Origin: Desulfobacteraceae bacterium
GTDB lineage: Bacteria > Desulfobacterota > Desulfobacteria > Desulfobacterales > SURF-7
Length of the DNA: 64,000 bases
Assembly: GCA_003599865.1 (NCBI GenBank)
Contig: QZKS01000010.1
Coordinates: 1 to 64,000, forward strand
Direction of reading: 5' to 3'
The position numbers and the translations under genes are program-made. This document shows, piece after piece, positions 8,721 to 17,340 of this stretch; position 1 is the first letter of the stretch; every line of letters begins with the position of its first letter. Below the pieces are notes generated by a model, which was given only the letters and a program-made list of their open reading frames with translations, searched no databases and was not told the DNA's origin.

Positions 8721-9623
8721 TTAGTCTAATGAAGCAATGATTTCAGGTACAAGTTTCTCTTTGCCTCCGGAAAGGATATGGATTCCTTTCACACCATCCA
8801 TCTTCTTAATCTTCCGGATGGTCTCAAGGCAGATATTCAGACCCTCTTTTTTTTGAGCCCCCTCGTCTCCTGCTTTCTTCAGCCGTTCAATAATACTGTC
8901 CGGTATGGACAGATCCATATAATGATCTCTCAAGGTTTCTGCGTCCTGATAACCTGAAAGCGGCATGACGCCTGCCAGGATGGCTGTGTTTTCGGTTATC
9001 TTCTGATTGCGGGCCTGTTCGATCCATCTTTCAAATGCTTCCACATCAAACACCGCCTGGGTCTGGATAAACTCAGCGCCTGCTTCCACCTTTTTCGCCA
9101 GCCTTAAAATGTTCAGTTCCAACGGGTTCATGTCCGGATTGGCTACCGCGCCGATCAGAACCGGAAAAACCCCTTTTATCTCTGTCCCATCCAGGAGAAC
9201 ACCCTGATCCCTCATCTGCTTTACAGCGGCAATGAGCTGGATGGAATCGATGTCATAAACATTTGCAGATTCAGGGCTTCCGGTAAGTGTCTGATGGTGA
9301 CCGGAAAGGCACAGTACATTCCGGATGCCAAGGGCTCCTGCTCCCAGAAGATCCGACTGGATAGCAATGCGGTTCCTGTCACGGGTGACAATCTGGTACA
9401 CCGGTTCCATACCGGCTTTGACCAGAACCAGAGATCCGGCAAGGCTGGACAGTACAGGGCCGTGGGGATTATCCGCCACATTCACAGCAGCAATGCTGTT
9501 TCCTAAAAAAGAGATAGCTGCTTCGATTTCCGGAATCGCAGTACTTGCCTGTGGAAGAAGCTCTGCGGTGACGATGAAGTCTCCTGAGGCTATCTTTTTT
9601 GCAAGCCAGCTGTCATGTTTCAT
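8721..9623 (-). CDS. metF: Methylenetetrahydrofolate reductase (MetF)
   Basis: 300 residues, the usual size of the short MetF catalytic barrel. The N-terminus (ASGDFIVTAELLPQ) matches the strand carrying the catalytic Glu. NVADNPHGPVLSS, RNRIAIQSDLLGAGALGIRNVLCLSGHH and the C-terminal ILAGVMPLSGYQDAETL are typical of the family. It reduces methylene-THF to methyl-THF in the methyl branch of the Wood-Ljungdahl pathway or for methionine synthesis. AGGAG precedes ATG 9623. It sits between an MvhD-like gene and the ferredoxin-FMN genes, and a MetV-like gene lies upstream, so it is likely a MetVF-type reductase coupled to Hdr rather than a plain NAD(P)H enzyme. Confidence 0.92.
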   Translation of the reverse strand: MKHDSWLAKKIASGDFIVTAELLPQASTAIPEIEAAISFLGNSIAAVNVADNPHGPVLSSLAGSLVLVKAGMEPVYQIVTRDRNRIAIQSDLLGAGALGIRNVLCLSGHHQTLTGSPESANVYDIDSIQLIAAVKQMRDQGVLLDGTEIKGVFPVLIGAVANPDMNPLELNILRLAKKVEAGAEFIQTQAVFDVEAFERWIEQARNQKITENTAILAGVMPLSGYQDAETLRDHYMDLSIPDSIIERLKKAGDEGAQKKEGLNICLETIRKIKKMDGVKGIHILSGGKEKLVPEIIASLD

Positions 9624-9626
9624 ATA

Positions 9627-10028
9627 TTACTCCTGTGATCTTTCTGTATCCTGTAAAATATTATCTGTCAGTTGCTCAAGTGCTGCTGTGATCTGTCCAA
9701 TACCTTCTTCACTTTTCCGGACCACGATCATGCGTCCTTTACCCAGGCCAGCCTCTTCAAGCATGGACTCGACTGCCTTCGCTCTTTTCCGCGCCCGAAG
9801 GTTTCCTTCCAGAAATTTACACTCACCATGTTCACATGTAACCAGCAAAACGCCATCCGAGCCTTTCTCAAATGCTTTCAGCAGATAAAGCAGATTCACC
9901 TTTCCGGAGCATGGTAAACTGACGGTTTGAATCTGATGATCTCCCTGGCCATTCCCGTTGATTTCAAGCTGTTTCCGGAGTGCGTCGGTGTCCAGGCAGT
10001 TTGAGCAATAAAATATGTGTATCTTCAT
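9627..10028 (-). CDS. Second MvhD/FlpD-like [2Fe-2S] electron-transfer subunit
   Basis: 133 residues from ATG 10028. It follows the MvhD pattern: an N-terminal cysteine pair (FYCSNC, residues 8-11 region), SLPCSGKVN, then LLKAFEKGSDGVLLVTCEHGECKFLEGN and RARKRAKAVESMLEEAGL. These cysteines bind a [2Fe-2S] cluster in methanogen MvhD, which links hydrogenase or formate dehydrogenase to HdrA. It keeps ordinary cysteines throughout, unlike the Sec-containing copy at 10.7 kb. Its place directly before metF (three bases between genes) suggests it is the electron link of the methylene-THF reductase. Confidence 0.8.
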   Translation of the reverse strand: MKIHIFYCSNCLDTDALRKQLEINGNGQGDHQIQTVSLPCSGKVNLLYLLKAFEKGSDGVLLVTCEHGECKFLEGNLRARKRAKAVESMLEEAGLGKGRMIVVRKSEEGIGQITAALEQLTDNILQDTERSQE

Positions 10029-10046
10029 GATCAATATCCAGGTTGT

Positions 10047-10715
10047 TTAAATTCTGTGATCCTCACGGACAATAACCCGGCATCCCCCGCCAAGGCTTGG
10101 TGCCCAATTTTTGGGTGGCACAATCCTTTTGAGTCTGTCCAATTGGCCGATGCCTTTCAATCGTTGATAAATAAGCTGCCATCCACATGGCCGGTCAGGG
10201 CGAACCTCGCAGCGATCTTCCCGGGAACCCCCACAGGGACCGTTCAGCATGTGTTTGGCGCATCGCGTAATAGGACAAATCCCTCCATATTGATCCAATA
10301 CGCAGGCCCCGCAGGCTGCACACTTCTCCGCCCAGATGCCTCTTTCTTCAAGAATACCGATAAATGCGGTATTGAGTCCGGCATAGACGGGTTTTTCAAG
10401 ATACCGTTCGGCGATGGCCTGAACACCGGCTCCGCATCCCAGGGAAAGAACAACATCGTTTCTTTCAACCGCCTTTGCAGCTTCTTCTATGAATACATTG
10501 TCACACTGCCTTTCAATGGTGAGTTCTTCGATTTCAAACGAAAGATTCTTCGCCCTTGAGGCAATTCGCAGTGCAGAACTGATAATACTGACCTCTCGCT
10601 CTCCTCCGGCAAGACATACGGTTACGCATGTGCCGCATCCCAGCACCAGAATTTTTTTATGGCCCTCAAGGATATCAACAAGTTCCGGTATGGTTTTTCT
10701 TTCTGCTACGATCAT
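10047..10715 (-). CDS. metV: MetV-like protein (methylene-THF reductase C-terminal zinc/Fe-S domain)
   Basis: 222 residues. It contains an N-terminal cysteine group LGCGTCVTVC (residues 26-34), a glycine-rich middle (SLGCGAGVQAIAERY), and a C-terminal array CAACGAC...CPITRCAKHMLNGPCGG (132-161). This is the layout of the MTHFR_C family, of which MetV is the partner of MetF in acetogens such as Moorella. Its ATG overlaps the stop of the Sec-type mvhD gene by four bases, so translation is probably coupled. The gene name is assigned by family and by its neighbours. Confidence 0.82.
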   Translation of the reverse strand: MIVAERKTIPELVDILEGHKKILVLGCGTCVTVCLAGGEREVSIISSALRIASRAKNLSFEIEELTIERQCDNVFIEEAAKAVERNDVVLSLGCGAGVQAIAERYLEKPVYAGLNTAFIGILEERGIWAEKCAACGACVLDQYGGICPITRCAKHMLNGPCGGSREDRCEVRPDRPCGWQLIYQRLKGIGQLDRLKRIVPPKNWAPSLGGGCRVIVREDHRI

Positions 10716-11185
10716 GGTTGGGTCTCCTGTTCGATCATTGCATCCAATACGGATGAGGATGCATCGGCCTCATGTAAAGGATTGGGGCCGAGATTACGGA
10801 TGGTTTCGATCATGTTTTTGATGTGTTCGACAAAGGGACGAGCATCTGCTGCACCGATATTGATCATCCGCAAACGCTCCATTTCAAACCCGGCCTCGGA
10901 CAGTATCCGGCGGGTATAGTTCACCCGGCGTTTGGCCATAAAATTACCTTCAATAAAATGGCAGCTTCCTTCTTCACATCCGGCAACCAGGACGCCATCC
11001 GCACCGTTTTCAAATGCTTTCATGAAATATTCAACTTCCAGCCTGCCGGTACAGGGCGTGCGGATAATTCGAATATTCGTCGGGTATTGAAGTCGCATGG
11101 AACCTGACAGGTCCGCAGAGGAATACGCTCAGTAATGGCAGCAAAAGGCGATTATTTTCGGTTCAAACAGGTTTTGGTTCATCAT
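10712..11185 (-). CDS. mvhD: MvhD-like electron-transfer subunit, predicted selenoprotein (Sec at residue 19, TGA 11131-11129)
   Basis: Reading from ATG 11185 (or the adjacent ATG 11182) gives FEPKIIAFCCHY, then in-frame TGA, then AYSSADLSG and the rest of a normal MvhD protein (RIIRTPCTGRLEVEYF, GVLVAGCEEGSCHFIEGN). The family motif at this place is F-C-C-x-x-C-x-Y, so TGA replaces a cluster-binding Cys. Sec at this position is known in methanogen VhuD and in bacterial MvhD proteins. The length with Sec, 157 residues, is full size, whereas starting after the TGA would lose the essential N-terminus. A SECIS-like hairpin follows. The gene lies 13 bases after hdrA and overlaps metV by four bases. 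It should carry electrons to or from HdrA. Confidence 0.88.
11095..11131 (-). promoter_or_regulatory. Candidate bacterial SECIS element of mvhD
   Basis: On the minus strand, TGA 11131-11129 is followed by 20 bases and then the loop GUC, closed by the stem GGA-CCU / AGG-(U)-UCC at 11114-11099 with one bulged base. Two further pairs (GC/GC) extend it to 11116-11095. The loop starts with G at about the distance seen in E. coli fdhF. Drawn by eye. Confidence 0.65.
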
Positions 11186-11198
11186 TTTTCTCTTTTAC

Positions 11199-14100
11199 CT
11201 AATTGGGTAAATCTGTATTTTTTTGAAACAGTTCATCCAGCATGGCTTTAAAATGTCTTGCCTCAAAATGGTTAAGCTGGATTGCACGGGCGGGGCACTC
11301 TGATGCGCAGATCCCGCATCCCATGCACTTGGCGGCTGCAATCTCGCCTTTATGATCTTTATTTATAAATGGTGCGCCATAGGGGCACGAATGAACACAG
11401 GTCATGCATGAAATACACTTGCTCTGGTCGACTTTTGAAACCTGGGCGCCCACCTCAAGATGAGTCTTGGAAAGCACGGTGGCTGCGCGCGCTGCCGCAG
11501 CACGGGCCTGGGACATGTTTTCATCCATGAACTTGGGTGAGTGGGCCAGACCGCAGAGAAATATCCCCTCATTTGCAAAATCCACGGGCCGGAGTTTCAT
11601 GTGTGCTTCCACATAAAAACCGTTGGCATTGAGGGGAACCTTGAGCATATTTGAAAGCCGGCGGTTGCCTGATAGTGGTTTGATGCCGGTGCTCAATACG
11701 ACCTGGTCGGTTTCGATTTCAATGGTTTCCGGAAAATCCGGGCTGTCAATGGTGACCAGAAGTTGGCCGCCATTTGTCACGACAGGCGGTTTTTCCCGAT
11801 CATAGCGGATAAACACCACGCCTGCCTTGCGGGCTTCTTTGTAGTACGTTTCACGGAATCCATAGGTTCGGATATCTCTGTACAGGACAAAAATATTGGT
11901 GTCCGGGTTCTGTTTTTTTATGGAAAGGGCGTTTTTGATTGCCATGGAGCAACAGAGACGGCTGCAGTATTCCCGTTCATCATTGCGCGAGCCCACGCAC
12001 TGAATCATGGTAATGTTCTGAGCGGAAGCATTGAAGGTATGATCATGAAGACGTTTTTCAAGCTCTGTCTGTGTGATGACATTATCCGATTCTGCGGCAA
12101 GAAATTCGATTGTTTCTGCCGGGTCAGCACCGGTGGCAACAATAACAGCGCCACAAGGCACATCAATACTGTTACCGTTTCCGGAAAGGGTTATACTGAA
12201 TTTTCCCACGTGGCCGGCAATACCGGCAACCTCCGTTTCCAGATGAAGATTTAGCAGAGGATGACTTTTCACCCGTTCGATAAGATCATTTGTAAAATCT
12301 GAAATGTCACGATGTTCCAGTGTACCATGTATGGTTTTCAGATGGCCGCCGAGCTGTCCGGTCTTTTCAACAAGATGCACCTTGAATCCCTGGTTGGCCA
12401 GTGACAAAGCCGTGGTCATTCCGCTGAGTCCGCCACCGATCACAAGGCCATCCTGGTTTATGGCAAGGGACTCTCCGATCTGCGGTTTGAGCAGGCGTGC
12501 TCTGGACAGGGACATGCGTACCAGTTCAATCGCCTTTTCGGTTGCGGCTTCAGGCTCGGAAGCATGAACCCAGGAGCACTGATCCCTGATATTGGCCAGT
12601 TCAAAGAGATATGGGTTCAGGCCGGCTTCACGCAACGTTTCCCGGAAAAGGGGTTCATGAGTCCGGGGTGTGCAGGAAGCCACCACAATTCGGTTGAGCC
12701 GATGCTTCATGATGGCTTCCTTAACCTCGGACAGGCTGGCATCAGAACAGGCATACATTGTATGGGTTGCCAGAACCACATGAGGATCACCGGAAACCGC
12801 CATGGTCACCTTTTCCACATCCACTGTGGAGGCGATGTTAATACCGCAATGGCATACAAACACTCCGATTCTGGGTATTTCATCCGTTATGTCATGTTCT
12901 TCCGGATATTCTCTTTTGGTCACCAGTTTGTTCCGGGCCTGGAACAGTTGTTCCATGGACATGGAGGCAGCAGCGCTGGCCTGGGTAACGGTCTCCGGGA
13001 TATCCTTTGGCTCCTGAAATGCACCGGCCACAAATACACCGGGAAGAGATGTCTGTAATGGGTTGAGACGGTCTGTTGCGCAAAATCCGAATTCGTTCAG
13101 CCGGATACCCAGGCGGGAGATCGTTTCGGATACGGCTGGTTTGGGATCCAGGCCCACGGATAACACAACCATGTCAAAATCTTCTTCTTTACGTTCAAGA
13201 TAATCCCCGATAAAACTCAGCATGAGATTTCTGGTTTTTGGGTTCTCCACAACCCGTGAGGGCATGCTTTTAATATAATGGATGTTGCCCTGTGCTTTTG
13301 CGCGTTCGTAATACTGGTCAAAGTCTTTTCCAAATGCGCGGATATCCATATAAAAAATGGTCACATCCAGCCCATTCACATGTTCGCTTGCAACCATGGC
13401 CTGCTTGGTGGTCGCCATGCAGCAGATAGAGGAGCAATATTCATTGTGGCATTTTGAGTCCCGTGAACCCACACACTGAATAAAGGCAATACGTTTTACT
13501 TCTTTTTTATCCGATGGCCGGATGACGTGCCCATGGTAAGGCCCTGCCGCGGACAGCATCCGTTCAAACTGAACACTGGTGAGGACATTCGCATATCTCC
13601 CGAAACCGAATTCTCCCTTGATTTTTGCATCAAACTCCTGGAAACCGGGAGCCAGAATGATCGAACCGATATCCAGGGTGATGATCTTCTCCTGCATATT
13701 GTGAACAATGGCTTTTTTTTCACAGGCATTGACGCATTCGTTGCATTCAGAGCAAAGGGCACAATTCAGGCATCTTTCACATTCTGCAAGGGCATCTTCT
13801 TCGGAAAAACAGGTTTCGATTTCGGAAAAATCTTTGATACGTTGGGCTACGGGCAGCTCTTTTGCTGATGCGCGCGGTTTTTTTATGATATCTTTTACAG
13901 AGGGCAGAAGTTCTTCGGGAATCGGTTTAAGCGTATCCTGGAACCGGAATATTTTCGTGTCTGCACCGCGGATATATCCATCAATGGATTCAGCAGCCCG
14001 TTTTCCGGCTGCAACCGCTTCAATGACAGTGGCCGCACCGGTTACAATATCTCCGCCGGCAAAAACGCCCTGTATTTTCGTTATACAGTTATGATCGGCT

Positions 14101-15668
14101 TCTATATTCCCCCACTTGTTCACAGTAAGATCGGGCGCGGATTCCGTCAAACAGGTATCCGGTTCACTTCCAATTGCCAGAATCAATTTATCCGCCGCCA
14201 TCTCAAATTCAGAACCCTGGATGGGAACGGGTCTGCGACGGCCGGAGTCATCGGGTTCCCCCAGTTTCATCCGGATACATCTGACCTTTTCAAGTTTATT
14301 GCTTCCGCTACTGATACATTCAACAGGTGCTGTCAGAAATTCAAAATGAACACCTTCCTCTACAGCGTGGTTGATCTCTTCCCGTATGGCAGGCAGTTCT
14401 TTTTCACTTCTGCGGTAAACGATACTGACCTTTTCCGCACCCAGACGAATTGCGGTACAAGCTGCATCCATGGCAACATCACCACCGCCCACAACAATCA
14501 CATGTCCTTTGAGTGCGGGTTTTTCATTTTCAGTACTTGCCTTCCGGAGAAACGCAAGGCCCTGTTCCACACCTTCAAGGGTCTCTCCTTCTATCTTGAG
14601 AGAAACACCTTTTTGAGTACCGATGCCGATAAATACAGCATCATGCTCCTTGGTTATTTTTTCAAAGGAGATGTCTTTCCCGATCATGGTGTTATAACGG
14701 AAGGTAACCCCTTTTCGGCGGATCAGTTCAACTTCATAGTCCAGAATATTGACCGGGAGCCGGTATTCCGGGATTCCCCACCGGAGCATACCGCCTGCTG
14801 CCGGAGATGCCTCATATACGGTTACAGCATACCCCCGATCCGCAAGGTCCTGCGCTGTTGTGAGTCCGGATGGTCCGGCGCCGATCACCGCAACTTTTTT
14901 TGCATCCAAGGCCGGTGTTTTCTCTTCAGGGAGGGAGAGTTCGCCGGATTCGATCATCTCCATCTCTTTATCCGAAGCAAACCGCTTCAACTGCCGTATG
15001 GCCACTGCTGAATCCAGACTGCTTCTTGTACAGGCAGCTTCACAGGGATGGGTGCATACACGTCCGCATATGGCGGAAAGGGGATTTCTCTCCCGGATCA
15101 TGGCAACCGCTTTGGCATACTCTTTCTTCTTGATGAGCTGAATATATCCCTGCACATTGATATTTGCCGGACAGGCGATTTTACAGGGTGCATGACCGAG
15201 TTTTTGAATTCCGACAATATTGGGTATGGCCTGGGCAGAGTATTTTGCAATGGCCTTTCTGCTTCCCAGATTCCGGTTGAACCTGTCCGGAACATCTACC
15301 GGACAGACCCTGGTACAGTCACCGCAGTCATTGCAGATATTTTCATCGACATAACGGGGAGACTGTTTGACCGAAGCGGTAAAATGGCCTGGCTCACCCT
15401 CGATTTTCAATAGCTCCGAATGGGTCAGGATGTTGATATTCAAGTTACGGGAGCATTCCACAAGCTTGGGAGAGACAATACAGGTCGCACAATCACCCGT
15501 AGGGAATGTTTTGTCCAGATGAGACATCATGCCGCCGATGGCGGCAGAACGTTCAACGAGATAAACCTTGAAACCGGCGTTGGCAAGATCAAGGGATGCC
15601 TGAACACCGGCGATTCCACCGCCTTGCACCAGAACAGCACCGATTTTTTTATTTTCCTTAATTACCAT
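11199..15668 (-). CDS. hdrA: Double-length HdrA with GltD-like NAD(P)H/FAD insertion
   Basis: About 1489 residues from ATG 15668, against roughly 650 for a classical HdrA. Order of parts: an FAD motif (QGGGIAGVQASLDLANAGF) at the N-terminus; a ferredoxin site (CNDCGDCTRVCPVD); a GltD-like module (CKIACPANINVQGYI, CGRVCTHPCEAAC, two dinucleotide sites VAVIGAGPSGLTTA and VIVVGGGDVAMDAA); further cysteines (CERCLNCALCSECNECVNAC); the remainder of the first HdrA (IQCVGSRD, CSSICCM, FVCHCGINI); then a second HdrA-like half with its own FAD motif (VIGGGLSGMTTALSL), IQCVGSRN and two C-terminal [4Fe-4S] sites (CISCMTCVHSCP, CMGCGICASECP). HdrA bifurcates electrons through FAD; the GltD part offers an NAD(P)H site in the same chain. 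The frame is intact. Confidence 0.9.
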   Translation of the reverse strand: MVIKENKKIGAVLVQGGGIAGVQASLDLANAGFKVYLVERSAAIGGMMSHLDKTFPTGDCATCIVSPKLVECSRNLNINILTHSELLKIEGEPGHFTASVKQSPRYVDENICNDCGDCTRVCPVDVPDRFNRNLGSRKAIAKYSAQAIPNIVGIQKLGHAPCKIACPANINVQGYIQLIKKKEYAKAVAMIRERNPLSAICGRVCTHPCEAACTRSSLDSAVAIRQLKRFASDKEMEMIESGELSLPEEKTPALDAKKVAVIGAGPSGLTTAQDLADRGYAVTVYEASPAAGGMLRWGIPEYRLPVNILDYEVELIRRKGVTFRYNTMIGKDISFEKITKEHDAVFIGIGTQKGVSLKIEGETLEGVEQGLAFLRKASTENEKPALKGHVIVVGGGDVAMDAACTAIRLGAEKVSIVYRRSEKELPAIREEINHAVEEGVHFEFLTAPVECISSGSNKLEKVRCIRMKLGEPDDSGRRRPVPIQGSEFEMAADKLILAIGSEPDTCLTESAPDLTVNKWGNIEADHNCITKIQGVFAGGDIVTGAATVIEAVAAGKRAAESIDGYIRGADTKIFRFQDTLKPIPEELLPSVKDIIKKPRASAKELPVAQRIKDFSEIETCFSEEDALAECERCLNCALCSECNECVNACEKKAIVHNMQEKIITLDIGSIILAPGFQEFDAKIKGEFGFGRYANVLTSVQFERMLSAAGPYHGHVIRPSDKKEVKRIAFIQCVGSRDSKCHNEYCSSICCMATTKQAMVASEHVNGLDVTIFYMDIRAFGKDFDQYYERAKAQGNIHYIKSMPSRVVENPKTRNLMLSFIGDYLERKEEDFDMVVLSVGLDPKPAVSETISRLGIRLNEFGFCATDRLNPLQTSLPGVFVAGAFQEPKDIPETVTQASAAASMSMEQLFQARNKLVTKREYPEEHDITDEIPRIGVFVCHCGINIASTVDVEKVTMAVSGDPHVVLATHTMYACSDASLSEVKEAIMKHRLNRIVVASCTPRTHEPLFRETLREAGLNPYLFELANIRDQCSWVHASEPEAATEKAIELVRMSLSRARLLKPQIGESLAINQDGLVIGGGLSGMTTALSLANQGFKVHLVEKTGQLGGHLKTIHGTLEHRDISDFTNDLIERVKSHPLLNLHLETEVAGIAGHVGKFSITLSGNGNSIDVPCGAVIVATGADPAETIEFLAAESDNVITQTELEKRLHDHTFNASAQNITMIQCVGSRNDEREYCSRLCCSMAIKNALSIKKQNPDTNIFVLYRDIRTYGFRETYYKEARKAGVVFIRYDREKPPVVTNGGQLLVTIDSPDFPETIEIETDQVVLSTGIKPLSGNRRLSNMLKVPLNANGFYVEAHMKLRPVDFANEGIFLCGLAHSPKFMDENMSQARAAAARAATVLSKTHLEVGAQVSKVDQSKCISCMTCVHSCPYGAPFINKDHKGEIAAAKCMGCGICASECPARAIQLNHFEARHFKAMLDELFQKNTDLPN

Positions 15669-15717
15669 AATATTCCACTTCCCTTGCAAATACCGGAACG
15701 CTCAATACAGGTACAAC

Positions 15718-16596
15718 CTATAAAACAGTTGCTGCTATGGCCTTCACAACCGGTGATGGGGAGACCACAAGTTTTTCCAGGCCCAACTCTTTCCGGGAAA
15801 GTCCCAGACATAAACCCATCAATTGCGTAATATATAAAATCGGCATGTCATACTGTTTCCCTGTTTGCCGTTTGATATCCATCTGCCGGAGGTCGAGATT
15901 CACCTGGCATAACGGACAAGCTACTGCGATACATTCCGCTTCAACGGCCTTAGCCATTCCAATGATGGAATCCGAAAAGCTCACCACAAGATCCGATCTT
16001 GTCGTCAGAGAAAGACTGTTGCCGCAGCATTCAACTTTATAAGGCCAATCCAGACTCTCTCCTCCCATGGCCCTTATCAGGTTATCCATGGATTGAGGAT
16101 TTTCCGGGTCATCAAAATTGGTAATTTCCTGCGGGCGAACCAGAAGGCATCCATAATAGGAAGCAACCCTGAGCCCGTTCAGGGAATATGTAAATGCGTT
16201 TTGTAAAGACTCTTTTCCATAGTCTTCCAGAAGGACTTCCATCATGTGTTTTATTTCAACGGAGCCGTCATAATCCCGGCCAATCGCATTTTTAACTTTT
16301 TTACGTATTTCCGGGTGATTTTTAACTTCATAATTTGCCGTCTTTAATCTGTTGTAACAGGCCGCACAGTTTACAACGATATCAAGCCCCATATCTTTGG
16401 CCAGTATCAGGTTCGCTACGGAAAGAGATGCGGCCAGAACTCGATCCGTCTGATGCCCGGGCGTGGAGCCGCAGCAGGACCACCCTTTGATTTCAATAAA
16501 ATCAATCCCCAGGGCACGGGCAACAGCGATACTGGAAGAATGCTGGTCACGGGCAGATGATTCTGCTGAACAACCGGGATAATATGCATATTTCAT
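15718..16596 (-). CDS. hdrB: HdrB-like subunit with two CCG domains
   Basis: 292 residues. The two CCG motifs are at 41-43 (GWSCCGSTPGH) and 190-192 (VECCGNSLSL), with partner cysteines near 9, 77-80, 150 and 227-230 (ACPLCQVNLDLRQ). In HdrB these bind the paired non-cubane [4Fe-4S] clusters that cleave heterodisulfide. In bacteria without coenzyme M the natural substrate is unknown, or the subunit only relays electrons. The ATG overlaps the hdrC stop by four bases and the gene ends 49 bases before hdrA. Confidence 0.92.
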   Translation of the reverse strand: MKYAYYPGCSAESSARDQHSSSIAVARALGIDFIEIKGWSCCGSTPGHQTDRVLAASLSVANLILAKDMGLDIVVNCAACYNRLKTANYEVKNHPEIRKKVKNAIGRDYDGSVEIKHMMEVLLEDYGKESLQNAFTYSLNGLRVASYYGCLLVRPQEITNFDDPENPQSMDNLIRAMGGESLDWPYKVECCGNSLSLTTRSDLVVSFSDSIIGMAKAVEAECIAVACPLCQVNLDLRQMDIKRQTGKQYDMPILYITQLMGLCLGLSRKELGLEKLVVSPSPVVKAIAATVL

Positions 16597-17162
16597 GATA
16601 GACGACCCTTGTTTTGCCTGATTTTTCTGAAAATTCTTCTTACGGTTCTTCGATTTGCGCCCAATGACGGAAGCAGTGCTATCTTTTTCTTTTGCATAAT
16701 TATGGGCAGTTTATCCGTGTCCCGCATATACGATGATGTGCCGATTTTATAGGCTGTCATCAGTGCAAGATCATATGTCCGTCCGAAAATTTCGACGGTT
16801 TTCAGAAACGCATTATTGAATAAAGGAATATTTCCTTCCGGAATGACCGCCTTCTTTTTGATGGCGAGCGCACGCAATGCATCCATAACCGAAACCATAT
16901 CAATACCCATTGGACATCTTGCAAAACAGGTTTCGCATGAGACACATGTCCAGATGAGATCACTGGTCAGAAGCTCATCTCCGGCACCTAACTGCAAACG
17001 TCTGATCAGTTCGGAAGGTGGTGATTGAACATGGCCTGAAACCGTACAGCCGCAAGAACATTTTTTACATTGATAACAAACAGCCAGGTCAATACCGGAC
17101 ATTTCTCTGATTTGATTCAGCAGGCTTTTGCCGGTTTGACTTTTTGTGATTCTGATTGTCAT
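16593..17162 (-). CDS. hdrC: HdrC-like ferredoxin subunit
   Basis: 189 residues. Two [4Fe-4S] motifs are visible: CYQCKKCSCGC at 29-39 and CVSCETCFARCP at 73-84. The rest is helical and basic, with a C-terminal KKIALLPSLGANRRTVRRI segment. HdrC links HdrA to HdrB. AGGATCACC stands before ATG 17162. It is the second gene of the locus, separated from the amidotransferase/GXGXG gene by about 180 bases that carry a REP-like element, so transcription may or may not run through. Confidence 0.9.
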   Translation of the reverse strand: MTIRITKSQTGKSLLNQIREMSGIDLAVCYQCKKCSCGCTVSGHVQSPPSELIRRLQLGAGDELLTSDLIWTCVSCETCFARCPMGIDMVSVMDALRALAIKKKAVIPEGNIPLFNNAFLKTVEIFGRTYDLALMTAYKIGTSSYMRDTDKLPIIMQKKKIALLPSLGANRRTVRRIFRKIRQNKGRLS

Positions 17163-17206
17163 GGTGATCCTCTCTTACACCCAACCTACTTCATTCAGAC
17201 ACTAAT

Positions 17207-17308
17207 TATGATGAAACCGTAAAAAGTCCCATCTCCGTCATGCCGGACCTGATCCGGCATCCAGAAGTTTCTGAAATTACTGGATTCTGACTTTCGTCAG
17301 AATGACAC
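17207..17308. repeat. REP-like intergenic repeat, copy 1
   Basis: Contains the inverted core GCCGGACCTGATCCGGC and a second half with GACTTTCGTC. The 34 bases at 17231-17264 match the reverse complement of 49157-49190 with two differences, and similarity continues on both sides. Similar GTCATGCCGG...GATCCGGCATCC elements are scattered in many proteobacterial genomes. It lies between hdrC and the amidotransferase gene. Confidence 0.8.
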
Positions 17309-17340
17309 ATAAAGGTAATTTATGACTTTTTACGAGGCCA

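Noticed and set aside
9600..10060. A tetrahydrofolate or SAM riboswitch before metF
   Set aside because: The genes on either side are only three bases apart, leaving no room for a leader.
11199..15668. A frameshift joining two separate hdrA genes
   Set aside because: The frame is open throughout, with no stop or ribosome site at the internal junctions, so a true fusion is more likely.
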